Source of the DNA: Alphaproteobacteria bacterium
Lineage (GTDB): Bacteria > Pseudomonadota > Alphaproteobacteria > Micavibrionales > UBA2020
DNA: 64,000 nt
Assembly (NCBI GenBank): GCA_025934695.1
Contig: JAICWS010000006.1
Span: forward strand, 186,001 to 250,000
Reading direction: 5' to 3'
Every line of letters begins with the position of its first letter. The first letter of the stretch is position 1. Under the pieces are notes generated by a model that saw nothing but the letters and a program-made list of their open reading frames with translations, did not search any database and was not told the origin of the DNA. Positions 1-7,569 of the stretch are shown here, piece after piece. The translations under genes were made by a program, and so were the position numbers.

Positions 1-498
1 AACATCGCCGCAGCCGACCTCGCGATAGGCCGAAAACACCATGCAGTCATGGATTTTTCCGCCTTTCGTGACTTCCGACACGGCGACATCGTAAAGGCTC
101 ACGCTGCCCGGCACATCTTTCTTCGTCATCGCGACGGGATCCGCCTTGAAATGGATACCGTCGGTCGAGCTCGCGACGGCGATGACGCCGTCTTCCGTGT
201 TCCAGCTGGTCTGGATGTACATTCTGAACAAGGGTTCGCCATCCCTGTCTTCCACTACAACGGAAGGCGCACAGACGCCGGGGCCTGAAACGCCCTCCAC
301 CACCGCCGGCTCCTCTTCCTGCCAGGGGCCCGCCGGGTGGTTGGCCGTAAACCGCGGCACCAGCCCTTCGTCGACGCCGAAGACTGTCGCATACAGGGCA
401 TAGGTGCCGTCGGGAAGCTGCACCACCGTCGGATCCTTGATCTCGAAGCGGCCTGTAGAGCCGTCGCGGCGGCGGATATCAACCAGCCGGGATTCCAT
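1..498 (-). CDS. Five-bladed beta-propeller (GH43-like) protein, 3' end cut by window
   Basis: The frame is open from the ATG at 498 to the window edge, giving 166 residues of an incomplete protein. The start is preceded by GAGG about 6 bases upstream. There is no signal peptide. The segments KDPTVVQLPDGTYALYATV, GVCAPSVVVE and a SSTDGIHF turn are the kind of blade repeats seen in GH43/GH32-like five-bladed propellers, which act on or bind carbohydrates. Asp22 in the KDP motif would be in the usual position of a catalytic or binding Asp, but this is inferred from the motif alone. Confident that it is a real gene; moderately confident of the fold; the substrate is unknown. Confidence 0.6.
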   Translation of the reverse strand, partial: MESRLVDIRRRDGSTGRFEIKDPTVVQLPDGTYALYATVFGVDEGLVPRFTANHPAGPWQEEEPAVVEGVSGPGVCAPSVVVEDRDGEPLFRMYIQTSWNTEDGVIAVASSTDGIHFKADPVAMTKKDVPGSVSLYDVAVSEVTKGGKIHDCMVFSAYREVGCGDV

Positions 499-561
499 CT
501 TGATCCTCAATCTTGTAGGGAGAGTCATTTTTACGTGAAGGGAGGGATTGGATCAAGATGT

Positions 562-583
562 AACCCCGACGAAAGCCGGGGTT
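562..583. repeat. Short palindromic repeat, REP-like
   Basis: The arms AACCCCGAC and GCCGGGGTT flank a GAAA loop, with one mismatch in the stem. The same design (pyrimidine-rich arm, GAAA or TTTC loop) recurs at 1541-1565 and twice in 22677-22757, so this is probably a diverged member of one dispersed family. Confidence 0.5.
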
Positions 584-649
584 GCGTGGGATATGTAAAT
601 CCCTCTTCCGGGATTCCCGCGGGGCGCGCGATTAGGGTATAAGTCAAAA

Positions 650-1537
650 ATGGCTCAGAAGATCAAAAAAATCGTCTTTCCCGTCGCCGGTCTCGCCACG
701 CGATTCCTGCCCGCCACCAAAACCGTCCCGAAAGAGCTGTTTCCGCTCGTGGACAAGCCGCTGCTGCAATACGCGGTAGAGGAGGCGCTCGAGGCGGGCA
801 TCACCGAATTCATTTTCGTGTCGTCCCATCGCAAGCCCTCGATCGAAAAACATTTCGCGCGCATGCCCGAGCTTGAACATTACCTTGAAGACATTGGCAA
901 AGGCGCCTTCGCCCAGCTGCTGCGCGACTGCGCCCTGCCCGAAGAACATGTGAAGATCGTCTACCAGGACGATCCCAAGGGGCTCGGCCATGCCGTCTTC
1001 GTCGCGCGCGAAGCGGTCGGCAATGAGCCCTTTGCCGTGCTGCTGCCCGACGACGCGATCCTGACGAAAAAAGGCGGTGGCGTGCTCAAGCAAATGGCGG
1101 ATTTCATCGCCCAGAATGATGGCGCCAGCCTGATTGCGGCGCAGGATGTGCCGCTCGACCAGGTCAGCTGGTACGGCATCGTCGACGGCAAGCCGGAGAA
1201 GGGCCCGCACCTGCGCGTCAAAACGCTGGTCGAAAAGCCGGCCAAGGAAAAAGCGCCGTCGCGCACCGCGATCATCGGGCGTTATATGCTGCAGCCGGAA
1301 ATCTTCCCCATTCTCGAAGGCATGTGCGACCATCGCGAGGGCAAGAAGGAAATCCAGCTCACCGACGCGATCTCGACGCTCGCCCAGAAGAAGCCGGTTT
1401 ACGGCTTCATCTTTGACGGCCACCGCTTTGACTGCGGCCAGTGCGCCGGCTTCGTCGAGGCCAATGTCGCCTATGCGCTGGAGCGGCCCGAGCTGGCGAA
1501 GAACCTGCGCGAAAAACTGGGACAGCTATTGAAGTAG
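650..1537 (+). CDS. galU: UTP--glucose-1-phosphate uridylyltransferase
   Basis: This 295-residue protein makes UDP-glucose from UTP and glucose 1-phosphate in the cytoplasm, feeding envelope polysaccharides. Residues 10-51 carry the nucleotide-binding loop and the KELFPLVDKPLLQYAVEEA segment typical of GalU. TLVEKP and the GRYML segment around residues 190-215 also match the family, and the length is normal. The usual Gly in the loop GLGTR is Ala here (GLATRFLPATK). The gene stands alone, followed 3 bases later by a palindromic repeat that could end transcription. The ATG at 650 is the only start that keeps the N-terminal Rossmann strand complete. Confidence 0.95.
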   Translation: MAQKIKKIVFPVAGLATRFLPATKTVPKELFPLVDKPLLQYAVEEALEAGITEFIFVSSHRKPSIEKHFARMPELEHYLEDIGKGAFAQLLRDCALPEEHVKIVYQDDPKGLGHAVFVAREAVGNEPFAVLLPDDAILTKKGGGVLKQMADFIAQNDGASLIAAQDVPLDQVSWYGIVDGKPEKGPHLRVKTLVEKPAKEKAPSRTAIIGRYMLQPEIFPILEGMCDHREGKKEIQLTDAISTLAQKKPVYGFIFDGHRFDCGQCAGFVEANVAYALERPELAKNLREKLGQLLK

Positions 1538-1540
1538 ATT

Positions 1541-1565
1541 GTCATGCCAGCTTTCGCTGGAATGA
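1541..1565. repeat. REP-like palindrome just after galU
   Basis: The arms GTCATgCCAGC and GCTGGaATGAC flank a TTTC loop. This is the same pattern as the units at 22677-22757. It lies 3 bases after the galU stop and may serve as a transcription end or mRNA-stabilising hairpin, although no T run follows. Confidence 0.6.
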
Positions 1566-1783
1566 CATGGATAGTTTGATTCGCCAAACGCTGATCAGGA
1601 AAGGCTGAAAGCGCTTCGCATTTACGCATTTGTTTGCGCGCGTTTTGCGGTACTCCAAAAGCCTGCTGGTTTGATAGGAAATGGATTTCCGCTGTGCGCG
1701 CGACTGAAAACGATTTTCATAACGCAAAAGCTGCCGCTTCTTGCAAACAGATTATTAATTTCTTCCCGATATCATTGGAAATA

Positions 1784-1809
1784 GCTGCGCCACAACGCAG
1801 CGTTTTTTT
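1784..1809 (+). terminator. Intrinsic-terminator-like hairpin in the leader of the SPFH gene
   Basis: The stem GCTGCG/CGCAGC with loop CCACAA is followed by G and seven T. It ends only about 18 bases before the ATG at 1828, with the ribosome site GGGGGAG at 1813-1819 in between. It could stop upstream transcripts or act as an attenuator of the SPFH gene. The rest of 1566-1783 shows no gene. Confidence 0.6.
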
Positions 1810-1827
1810 CCTGGGGGAGATTTTAAA

Positions 1828-3873
1828 ATGGATAGCGGCGTCGTTCATATTCTGTCGTGGTCGATCGGAATTCTTTTCGGCTTCTTCCTGTTCACGCGCT
1901 TTCTCGTCAACGTGGGCTCGAAGGAAGTCGCGCTGCTCGAGCGGCGCTTCCTCGGACGGCCCCTGGAACCGGGCCACGTCTTCGCCGTGGGCGCCGAAGT
2001 CGGCATGATGGCGGAATATCTGCCGCCGGGCCTGCATTTCGTCACCTGGCCGCTCGTGCGGGTCGTGTACAAGCAGCCCTTCCTTACCATCGCCGCCGAT
2101 GAACTCGGCATCGTTGAAGCGACCGACGGACAGGCGATGTCTTCGGGCCGCATTTTCGCCGACGATCCGGCAGGCGAGGCGCACAACAACTTCCAGGACC
2201 CCGTGAGGTTCATGCAGGGCGGCGGCATCCGCGGTAAACAGCTGCGCTTCCTGACCAACGGAACCTTCAAGATCCATCCCTACCTGTTCAAGGTCTACAA
2301 AATCAAGAAGACATTCGTGCCCGAAGGCTCGATCGGCGTCGTAACGGCGGCCGACGGCGCGGGCATGCAGGGGCTGCTCGCGAAAAGCGTCCAGGGCCAT
2401 GACAACTTCCAGAAGGCGGAGACGTTCCTCAAGAACGGCGGCCAGAAAGGCCCGCAGATCGACTTCCTGCGTCCCGGCACGTACAACATCAACACCGAGA
2501 TCTTCAAGGTCGAGATCCGCGAGGCCGTCAAGATTGGCGAAAACGAAATCGGCGTCGTGGAGGCGAAAGACGGCCAGCCGATGGACAGCCATGACGTCGT
2601 GGTGACAACTCCGGAAGGCCACAGTAACTTCCAGAACGGCCAGGCCTTCCTCGACAAGGGCGGCAAGCGAGGGCCCCAGGAAAGCATCCTGACACCGGGT
2701 ACCTATTACATCAACCCGTATCTGTTCTCGGTGACGAAGCGCAAGCAGATCATCATCAATCAGGGCGAGGTCGGCGTGCTGATTTCCAACATCGGCAAGG
2801 ACCCGTCGGAATTCAAGGAAGACAGCGCCGTTCCCGGCGAAGACGCGTCCGATGCCAAGGGCATCACGCGGCACGTCATGCCCGTGGGCTTCCGCGGTAT
2901 CCAGCGCGAAGTGCTGGGTCCCGGCGCCTATAACATGAACCCGCTCGCCTATACCGTCATCGTGATCCCGACGGTCACGCGCTCGGTCGAATGGAGCGCG
3001 GAAGCCAAGCCCACGTCGGGCGCCGCGTCGTTCGACCCGTTCCAGGTCGTCTCGCACGATGGCTTCCCCATGCAGGTCGAAGTGCGCTGCCAGTACCGCA
3101 TCCTGCCTGAAAACGCGCCCTACGTGGTGCAGAAGATCGGCTCGGTCGCGCAGCTGGAAAGCAACGTCATCCACCCGCAGATTGACGGCATCTTCCGGGC
3201 GCAGGTCGCGCGCTCTCCCGCCATCGCTTACCAGCAGAATCGCGCCGAGGAGCAGAAGATGGCCGAGGAAGCGGTGCGCACCGACCTCGTCAAATATCGC
3301 GTCGACGTGGTCTCGGTCATGGTGACGAACATCCACCTGCCCGAGCAGCTGATGCAGACGACGCAGCAGAAGAACCTGGCCGAGCAGCAGAAGTCGATGT
3401 ACGACTCCAAACGCGAAGCCGAAGTGCGCCGCATCGAATTCGAAAAAACCAAAACCGAAGCCGACATGCAGGTCAAGGTCGTCTCGGCCGAAGCGGGCAT
3501 CAAGGTCGCGCAATTCGAAGCCAAGCAGACCGAAGAGCGCGCCCGCGGCGACGCCGCGCGCGTGCGTATGATCGGGGAAGCCGATGCCGCCAAGACCCAG
3601 ATGGTCGGCGACGCCGAAGCGTCGATCATCCAGGCGAAGGGCGAGGCGCAGGCCAAAGCCTACCAGAACCAGGTCAACGCGCTGACCGCACAGGGTGTCA
3701 CGACCGTCGAAGTCATCAAGGCGATTTCGGGCGCCGGCCTCAAGATCACGCCCGACATCCAGGTCAGCGGCCTCGGCGGCGCGCCTGGCAACGATGGCGG
3801 CGGTGGCGGCCTCGTGCAGGTCCTGCTCGCCAAGATGCTGCAGGCCCAGTCGCAGCGCGACAAGGCAGCCTGA
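1828..3873 (+). CDS. Flotillin-like SPFH/band 7 protein with N-terminal repeats
   Basis: The protein has 681 residues. Residues 8-28 form a membrane anchor. Residues about 91-156, 168-228 and 240-302 are three copies of a module (xIGVVxAxDGxxM, then GHxNFQ, GGxxGPQ, LxPGTYxINxxLFxV), and a fourth degenerate copy follows at about 314-380. An SPFH domain follows, then an Ala/Glu-rich coiled coil (about 510-610) and a Gly-rich tail ending near LVQVLLAKMLQ. This layout is that of membrane-scaffold flotillins, with an added repeat region. The start is fixed by GGGGGAG 9 bases upstream. The gene is monocistronic, with its own terminator at 3900-3937. Client proteins are unknown. Confidence 0.8.
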   Translation: MDSGVVHILSWSIGILFGFFLFTRFLVNVGSKEVALLERRFLGRPLEPGHVFAVGAEVGMMAEYLPPGLHFVTWPLVRVVYKQPFLTIAADELGIVEATDGQAMSSGRIFADDPAGEAHNNFQDPVRFMQGGGIRGKQLRFLTNGTFKIHPYLFKVYKIKKTFVPEGSIGVVTAADGAGMQGLLAKSVQGHDNFQKAETFLKNGGQKGPQIDFLRPGTYNINTEIFKVEIREAVKIGENEIGVVEAKDGQPMDSHDVVVTTPEGHSNFQNGQAFLDKGGKRGPQESILTPGTYYINPYLFSVTKRKQIIINQGEVGVLISNIGKDPSEFKEDSAVPGEDASDAKGITRHVMPVGFRGIQREVLGPGAYNMNPLAYTVIVIPTVTRSVEWSAEAKPTSGAASFDPFQVVSHDGFPMQVEVRCQYRILPENAPYVVQKIGSVAQLESNVIHPQIDGIFRAQVARSPAIAYQQNRAEEQKMAEEAVRTDLVKYRVDVVSVMVTNIHLPEQLMQTTQQKNLAEQQKSMYDSKREAEVRRIEFEKTKTEADMQVKVVSAEAGIKVAQFEAKQTEERARGDAARVRMIGEADAAKTQMVGDAEASIIQAKGEAQAKAYQNQVNALTAQGVTTVEVIKAISGAGLKITPDIQVSGLGGAPGNDGGGGGLVQVLLAKMLQAQSQRDKAA

Positions 3874-3899
3874 TCATTCTCGCTTAAAAGGGAAATTTA

Positions 3900-3937
3900 T
3901 CCGCGGGCGGCAGTCCTTGCCCCCGCGGACTTTTTTT
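3900..3937. terminator. Intrinsic terminator between convergent genes
   Basis: TCCGCGGG pairs with CCCGCGGA across a 13-base loop, and seven T follow at 3931-3937. The T run overlaps the stop codon of the Crp-family gene on the other strand. Confidence 0.8.
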
Positions 3938-4706
3938 ACGCCGCGCCGCGCTTGAGGCGGTCTGGACGGGCTGCCGATAGGTCGAATTCGATCTGCGTCC
4001 CGCCGCCCGCGGTTTCTGTCATACAGGGATTCGCGCGGAAGGGCTGCGCCACGGTCATGAAGGCGCGGAGCCGGCTGAAGTCTTCAATGGCAATCTCGGA
4101 CTCCCGGGAGCTGACGCCGGCGGCCCTCAGCTGCGACAGCGACCTTGAAAAGGTTTCTGCCGACATGCACAGTTCGGCCGCTGCGACGCCCTTGTCGTAG
4201 GGGAAGCGAAAGCTTCCGCCCCTGCCGAGCATCCGCTTGGTCAGGTTCAGCAGCAGCCAGGCCACGCGCTTGGCCGCGGGGAGGGCCAGCACGTGCCGCA
4301 TCTCGAGATTGATCCTGACCTCGTTGCGCAGCGCGTCCACGATCAGGCGGGAAAAGGACGGGCCCGTTTTCAACAGCTGCTTTGCGACGGGCATGGATAT
4401 TTCCATGACGTTCGCTTTAACCAGCACTTCCGCATTCAGGAGGTAGACGGGAGGGTCATCGAACAGCGGAAGCAGGCCCAGCACGTCGCCCGACGATGAG
4501 ACGCGCACGACCTGCTGACAGCCGGCGGCGTCGGAGGTAAACAGCTTGATCCGCCCGCACATGACGATGTGCAGGTATTGCGCGGTCTCCTCCGCTGTGA
4601 ACAGCCGATGGCCGCGCGGGTATTCCCGGGCGCGCATGTGCGGGGCCAGCGCCGTTTTCTCAGCGGCGGATAATTCTTCAAAAAAAATCAGTTGCGGTCT
4701 GAACAT
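3936..4706 (-). CDS. Crp/Fnr-family transcription regulator
   Basis: The protein has 256 residues. An N-terminal cyclic-nucleotide-type beta-barrel spans about 8-115 (YPRGHRLFTAEE, CGRIKLF, GDVLGLLPLF), a dimer helix follows at 118-140, and a winged helix-turn-helix lies at about 150-212. The recognition helix contains E184-T-F-S-R188, the E-xx-SR signature that reads TTGAT-N4-ATCAA half sites in FNR/FixK proteins. The cysteine cluster of oxygen-sensing FNR is absent, so it resembles FixK/Dnr more than FNR. A matching box lies at 4969-4982, 263 bases upstream of its start, which suggests autoregulation or control of the neighbouring region. The signal is unknown. Confidence 0.85.
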   Translation of the reverse strand: MFRPQLIFFEELSAAEKTALAPHMRAREYPRGHRLFTAEETAQYLHIVMCGRIKLFTSDAAGCQQVVRVSSSGDVLGLLPLFDDPPVYLLNAEVLVKANVMEISMPVAKQLLKTGPSFSRLIVDALRNEVRINLEMRHVLALPAAKRVAWLLLNLTKRMLGRGGSFRFPYDKGVAAAELCMSAETFSRSLSQLRAAGVSSRESEIAIEDFSRLRAFMTVAQPFRANPCMTETAGGGTQIEFDLSAARPDRLKRGAA

Positions 4707-4968
4707 GTGCAGGAGCGCCCTGTTCCAAAGGGACCGGGAGCCGTGTAAGTGAAGTTGAGTTAAGGATGAAGCGCCGTGACAGGCGCCGCGTCGTGCAAAT
4801 GTTCCGTCGTCAGAAATCCTGTACCATATCGATTGTGCCCTCTATGTTTTTTTCTTGTTGGAAGTGTCAGTATTAATGAAAGTTCGTTCAAAAATAAGCG
4901 TCGATAGCCCATAAAATTTCGCCATCTTCACAGATTCGGAAAATTAATCAAGCGAAAATGCCGGCGTT
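4707..4968. other. Non-coding stretch upstream of the Crp-family gene
   Basis: It contains no convincing gene. It is clearly AT-richer than its surroundings from about 4830 to 4965 and should hold the Crp-family promoter, but I cannot pick a reliable -10/-35 pair. Confidence 0.4.
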
Positions 4969-4982
4969 TTGACTTAAATCAA
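4969..4982. promoter_or_regulatory. FNR/FixK-type box
   Basis: TTGACTTAAATCAA differs from the consensus TTGAT-N4-ATCAA at one base. A regulator with the matching recognition helix is encoded 263 bases away. The box overlaps the last codons of the kinase remnant at 4979-5191. Confidence 0.55.
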
Positions 4983-5191
4983 CGCAGCCTGTCACTTCGG
5001 CAGCGCCAGCAGCTTTCGCGCCCCGCGGACTCGACATGAGCATCGTCGCCATGCGCGTCCAGGACTTTCACGATCGCGAGGTCCATGCGCTGGCGTCGAC
5101 CTTACCGCGTGGCTTGTACGGCTGGAATATTTCGAAGAGCTTTTGCTGCGCGTATGCGAATGCCGGACCCGTCGTCGCTGACGCTGGACAT
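4979..5191 (-). pseudogene. Remnant of a histidine kinase ATPase domain
   Basis: One frame reads SVSDDGSGI (G1 box), then a stop, then MDLAIVKVLDAHGDDAHVES, which is the G2-box region of HATPase_c with the first Gly changed. The overlapping frame supplies the missing middle, YAQQKLFEIFQPYKPRGKV. Two compensating frameshifts and one stop therefore separate pieces that are contiguous in intact kinases. Nothing kinase-like is left upstream, so the gene is 5'-truncated. An AGGAGG six bases before the ATG at 5191 could still allow a 29-residue peptide to be made. A live relative may exist elsewhere in the genome. Confidence 0.7.
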
Positions 5192-5220
5192 GTTGCGCCT
5201 CCTCTTCCCTTGCCAGCTTG

Positions 5221-5249
5221 TTTTCCCGGGGAAAATTCTGTGTTATAAA
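5221..5249 (+). promoter_or_regulatory. Putative promoter/operator of the MFS gene
   Basis: The near-perfect palindrome TTTTCCCGGGGAAAA (5221-5235) lies just upstream of a -10-like TATAAA (5244-5249). The arrangement would suit a repressor site overlapping the promoter. The -35 element is not clear. Confidence 0.35.
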
Positions 5250-5282
5250 TCGGCATTAGATAGCTTCGCCTGAGAAAGCCAT

Positions 5283-6551
5283 ATGCCATCCCGAAAGCCC
5301 GCGGCATACCGGGGTTTTACAAACCGGTTGACAGCCGACCGCCTGACGGCCCTGACCATCCTGGTGGGCGCGCTGGGCTATTTCGTCGATGTTTTCGACC
5401 TGCTCCTCTTCACCATCGTGCGCGTGCCGAGCCTGCATGCCCTGAACGTGCCCGACGGCCCCGCGCTCTTGAGCACCGGCATCGACATCCTGAATGTCCA
5501 GATGGCAGGGCTGCTGATGGGTGGCGTATTGTGGGGCGTGCTGGGCGATCGTTTCGGGCGGTTGTCGGTCCTCTTCGGCTCCATCCTGCTCTATTCGGCG
5601 GCCAGCATCGCGAACGGCTATGTCCAGACCGTGCCGCAGTACGAGGCGCTGCGTTTCATTACCGGCCTTGGCCTCGCGGGCGAACTGGGCGTCGGCGTGA
5701 CGCTGGCGTCGGAATTGCTGCCCAAAAACATGCGCGGCCTCGGCACCACCTTCATCGGCACGGTCGGCGTGCTGGGGGCAACGGCGGCGTCCGTCCTGTC
5801 CGCCTATATCGGCTGGCGCACGGCGTACATCGTGGGCGGCGTCATGGGCCTCGTGCTGCTGGTGCTGCGCGTGAATGTGCGGGAATCGGGCCTTTATCGC
5901 GAACTCGCCGGCAGCAGGAAAAAAGTCCCGCGCGGCAATATTTTTATGCTGCTCAAAAATCCGCAGTTGCTGCGCCGCTATGTCTCCGTCATCCTCATCG
6001 GCGCGCCGATCTGGGGCATCATCGGCCTGTTTATCGCGCTGACGCCCGAATTCGCGAAGGATTTCGGCCTCACGATCCAGCCGACGCCGGCGAACGCGGT
6101 GCTATGGTGCTACGTCGGCACGACCTTCGGGAGTTTCTTCAGCGGCGCCTTAAGCCAGTTTCTGAAGAGCCGCCGCAAGTCCATCGGCGTGTCGCTCGCG
6201 ATGCTGATCGCGTTCCTCGCCCTGTTCATCATCCTGAAGCCGGATACGCTTTTCGGCTATTACCTGATGTGCGGGTTACTCGGCGTCGGCGCGGGCTACT
6301 GGACGATGTTCGTGCAGGTGGGGGCGGAACAGTTCGGCACCAATATCCGGGCGACCGCGGCCACGACCGTGCCCAATTTCGTGCGTGGTCTTACCATTCC
6401 CATCACGGCGGCTTTCCGGGCCCTGATCCCGGCGCTCGGCGTGACGGGCAGCGGCGTCGCGGTGATCACCGTCGTTTTCGCCCTGGCCTTTATCAGCCTG
6501 TTCAGCGTTAAGGAAACTTTCCACGCGGAACTCGACTATATTGAAGTTTGA
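5283..6551 (+). CDS. MFS transporter, metabolite:H+ symporter-like
   Basis: The 422-residue inner-membrane protein has about 12 hydrophobic segments. The loop between helices 2 and 3 carries GVLGDRFGRLS, the major-facilitator motif A, and residues about 130-150 (GLGLAGELGVGVTLASELLP) resemble the helix 4-5 region of the metabolite:proton symporter branch. A GAGAAAG ribosome site precedes the start by 5 bases. Its neighbours do not reveal the substrate. Upstream lies a palindrome that could be its operator, and downstream an unusual inverted repeat separates it from the sensory operon. It probably imports a small organic anion or sugar, but this is only a family-level inference. Confidence 0.8.
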   Translation: MPSRKPAAYRGFTNRLTADRLTALTILVGALGYFVDVFDLLLFTIVRVPSLHALNVPDGPALLSTGIDILNVQMAGLLMGGVLWGVLGDRFGRLSVLFGSILLYSAASIANGYVQTVPQYEALRFITGLGLAGELGVGVTLASELLPKNMRGLGTTFIGTVGVLGATAASVLSAYIGWRTAYIVGGVMGLVLLVLRVNVRESGLYRELAGSRKKVPRGNIFMLLKNPQLLRRYVSVILIGAPIWGIIGLFIALTPEFAKDFGLTIQPTPANAVLWCYVGTTFGSFFSGALSQFLKSRRKSIGVSLAMLIAFLALFIILKPDTLFGYYLMCGLLGVGAGYWTMFVQVGAEQFGTNIRATAATTVPNFVRGLTIPITAAFRALIPALGVTGSGVAVITVVFALAFISLFSVKETFHAELDYIEV

Positions 6552-6571
6552 TCAATTATGACAATGCATAT

Positions 6572-6600
6572 TTAGTCCTTTTTTAGGAGTTTCGGACTAA
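6572..6600. repeat. Inverted repeat upstream of the receiver gene
   Basis: TTAGTCC (6572-6578) and GGACTAA (6594-6600) are perfect complements around a 15-base, T-rich spacer. It lies 20-50 bases upstream of the first gene of the sensory operon, so it may be an operator or a leader hairpin. Confidence 0.45.
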
Positions 6601-6622
6601 TCTGGGAATGGGGGTAGTTTTC

Positions 6623-7048
6623 ATGGCCGACATAAAAATTTCCGATTTAAAAGCGCTCGTCGTCGACGATCACATCATCATCCGCCGCGATCTCGAACAG
6701 TTCCTCAAGAACATGGGTTGCAAGCACATCGACCAGGCCGGCAACGTCAATGACGCCCAAGGCAAGATGTCGAAAGAGCATTACAACATCATCTTCCTCG
6801 ACTGGAACATGCCGGGGAAGAGCGGCTTCAACCTGCTTCAGCAGTGCCGCGCGAACAAGACCTATGACGACGTTGCCTTCGTCATCGTCTCCGCCGAGTC
6901 CGACGACCGCTATATCATCGAGGCTCTCAAGGCCGGCGCGACCTCGTATATCGTCAAGCCCGTCGCCGAATCCACGCTGCAGGAGCATTTGCAAAAGGTG
7001 CTCGCCTGGATCGGCAAAAGGGCGGGCGCCACGCGTCAGACAGCCTGA
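6623..7048 (+). CDS. CheY-like single-domain response regulator
   Basis: The whole 141-residue protein is one receiver domain: acidic pair VVDDH near residues 15-16, phosphoacceptor Asp in IIFLDWNMPGKSG, the Ser of IVSAES, and Lys in YIVKPV. There is no output domain, so it must act by binding a partner. I chose the ATG at 6623 because GGGGGTAG lies 8 bases before it; an in-frame ATG at 6608 has no ribosome site. It opens a run of five genes that overlap or almost touch, ending at 11082. The CheA-like kinase at 8702 is the obvious phosphodonor. Confidence 0.85.
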   Translation: MADIKISDLKALVVDDHIIIRRDLEQFLKNMGCKHIDQAGNVNDAQGKMSKEHYNIIFLDWNMPGKSGFNLLQQCRANKTYDDVAFVIVSAESDDRYIIEALKAGATSYIVKPVAESTLQEHLQKVLAWIGKRAGATRQTA

Positions 7049-7068
7049 TCAAAGGGGCTTTGCCGGAC

Positions 7069-7569
7069 ATGGACAGCATCGTCAGCGTAAAAACGGATGT
7101 GTCCGACGTTGTGGAGCGCAGCGTCACCAATGCCTTTGACGTCATGTTCCGCCGCGGCGTCGCGAAGGAAGCGGCGGGCGACGGCTTCGCCGAAGGCGCC
7201 GGGCAGGAGATCAGCAGCTGCGTCAGCCTGTGGCAGGAGGACCGGCTGAACATGGATTTCAGTTTCTCCTTCGATCGGGACCTTCTGTCGGCTATCGTCA
7301 AGGAAGCCTATCCGCAGGAGAACCACGACCGCACCCTCCTGTGCGAGGACATCGCCTGCGCCGTTGCCAATATCGTCGTCAGCAACGTCAAGACCTACCT
7401 GAACGGGCGCGGCTTCGAGATGAAGATGAACATCCCCGAAAAAGGCGCCGCCGCCGCGAACGGTGGCCAGATGGCGTATCTGTGTTTCCGCTGCGACCCG
7501 CGGGCGCAAGGCGGGCGCATCCTCGTCAATATGCAGATGCAGGACCGGCGCGGTCCGAAGGCGGGATAA
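7069..7569 (+). CDS. CheX-like protein lacking the catalytic Glu
   Basis: The 166-residue protein resembles CheX/CheC-type phosphatases that remove phosphate from CheY. The central helix reads EDIACAVANIVVSNVK; in active CheX this helix has the pattern E-x-x-N. The Asn and the following SNVK-like segment are kept, but the Glu position is Ala, so it may bind the receiver without hydrolysing the phosphate. The ATG at 7069 or a TTG at 7060 are both possible starts, with AAAGGGG upstream. Its stop overlaps the next start by one base. It lies directly between a CheY-like gene and a CheA-like gene, which supports the assignment. Confidence 0.65.
   Translation: MDSIVSVKTDVSDVVERSVTNAFDVMFRRGVAKEAAGDGFAEGAGQEISSCVSLWQEDRLNMDFSFSFDRDLLSAIVKEAYPQENHDRTLLCEDIACAVANIVVSNVKTYLNGRGFEMKMNIPEKGAAAANGGQMAYLCFRCDPRAQGGRILVNMQMQDRRGPKAG

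Noticed and set aside
1717..3513. 598-residue frame on the minus strand opposite the SPFH gene
   Set aside because: Composition is rich in Asp/His/Arg/Val as expected for an antisense frame of GC-biased codons; the plus strand has a clear SPFH protein with ribosome site and terminator.
4706..4728. GGAAC-N16-TGTT on the minus strand at the Crp-family gene
   Set aside because: The -10 would overlap the start codon, so it cannot drive this gene.
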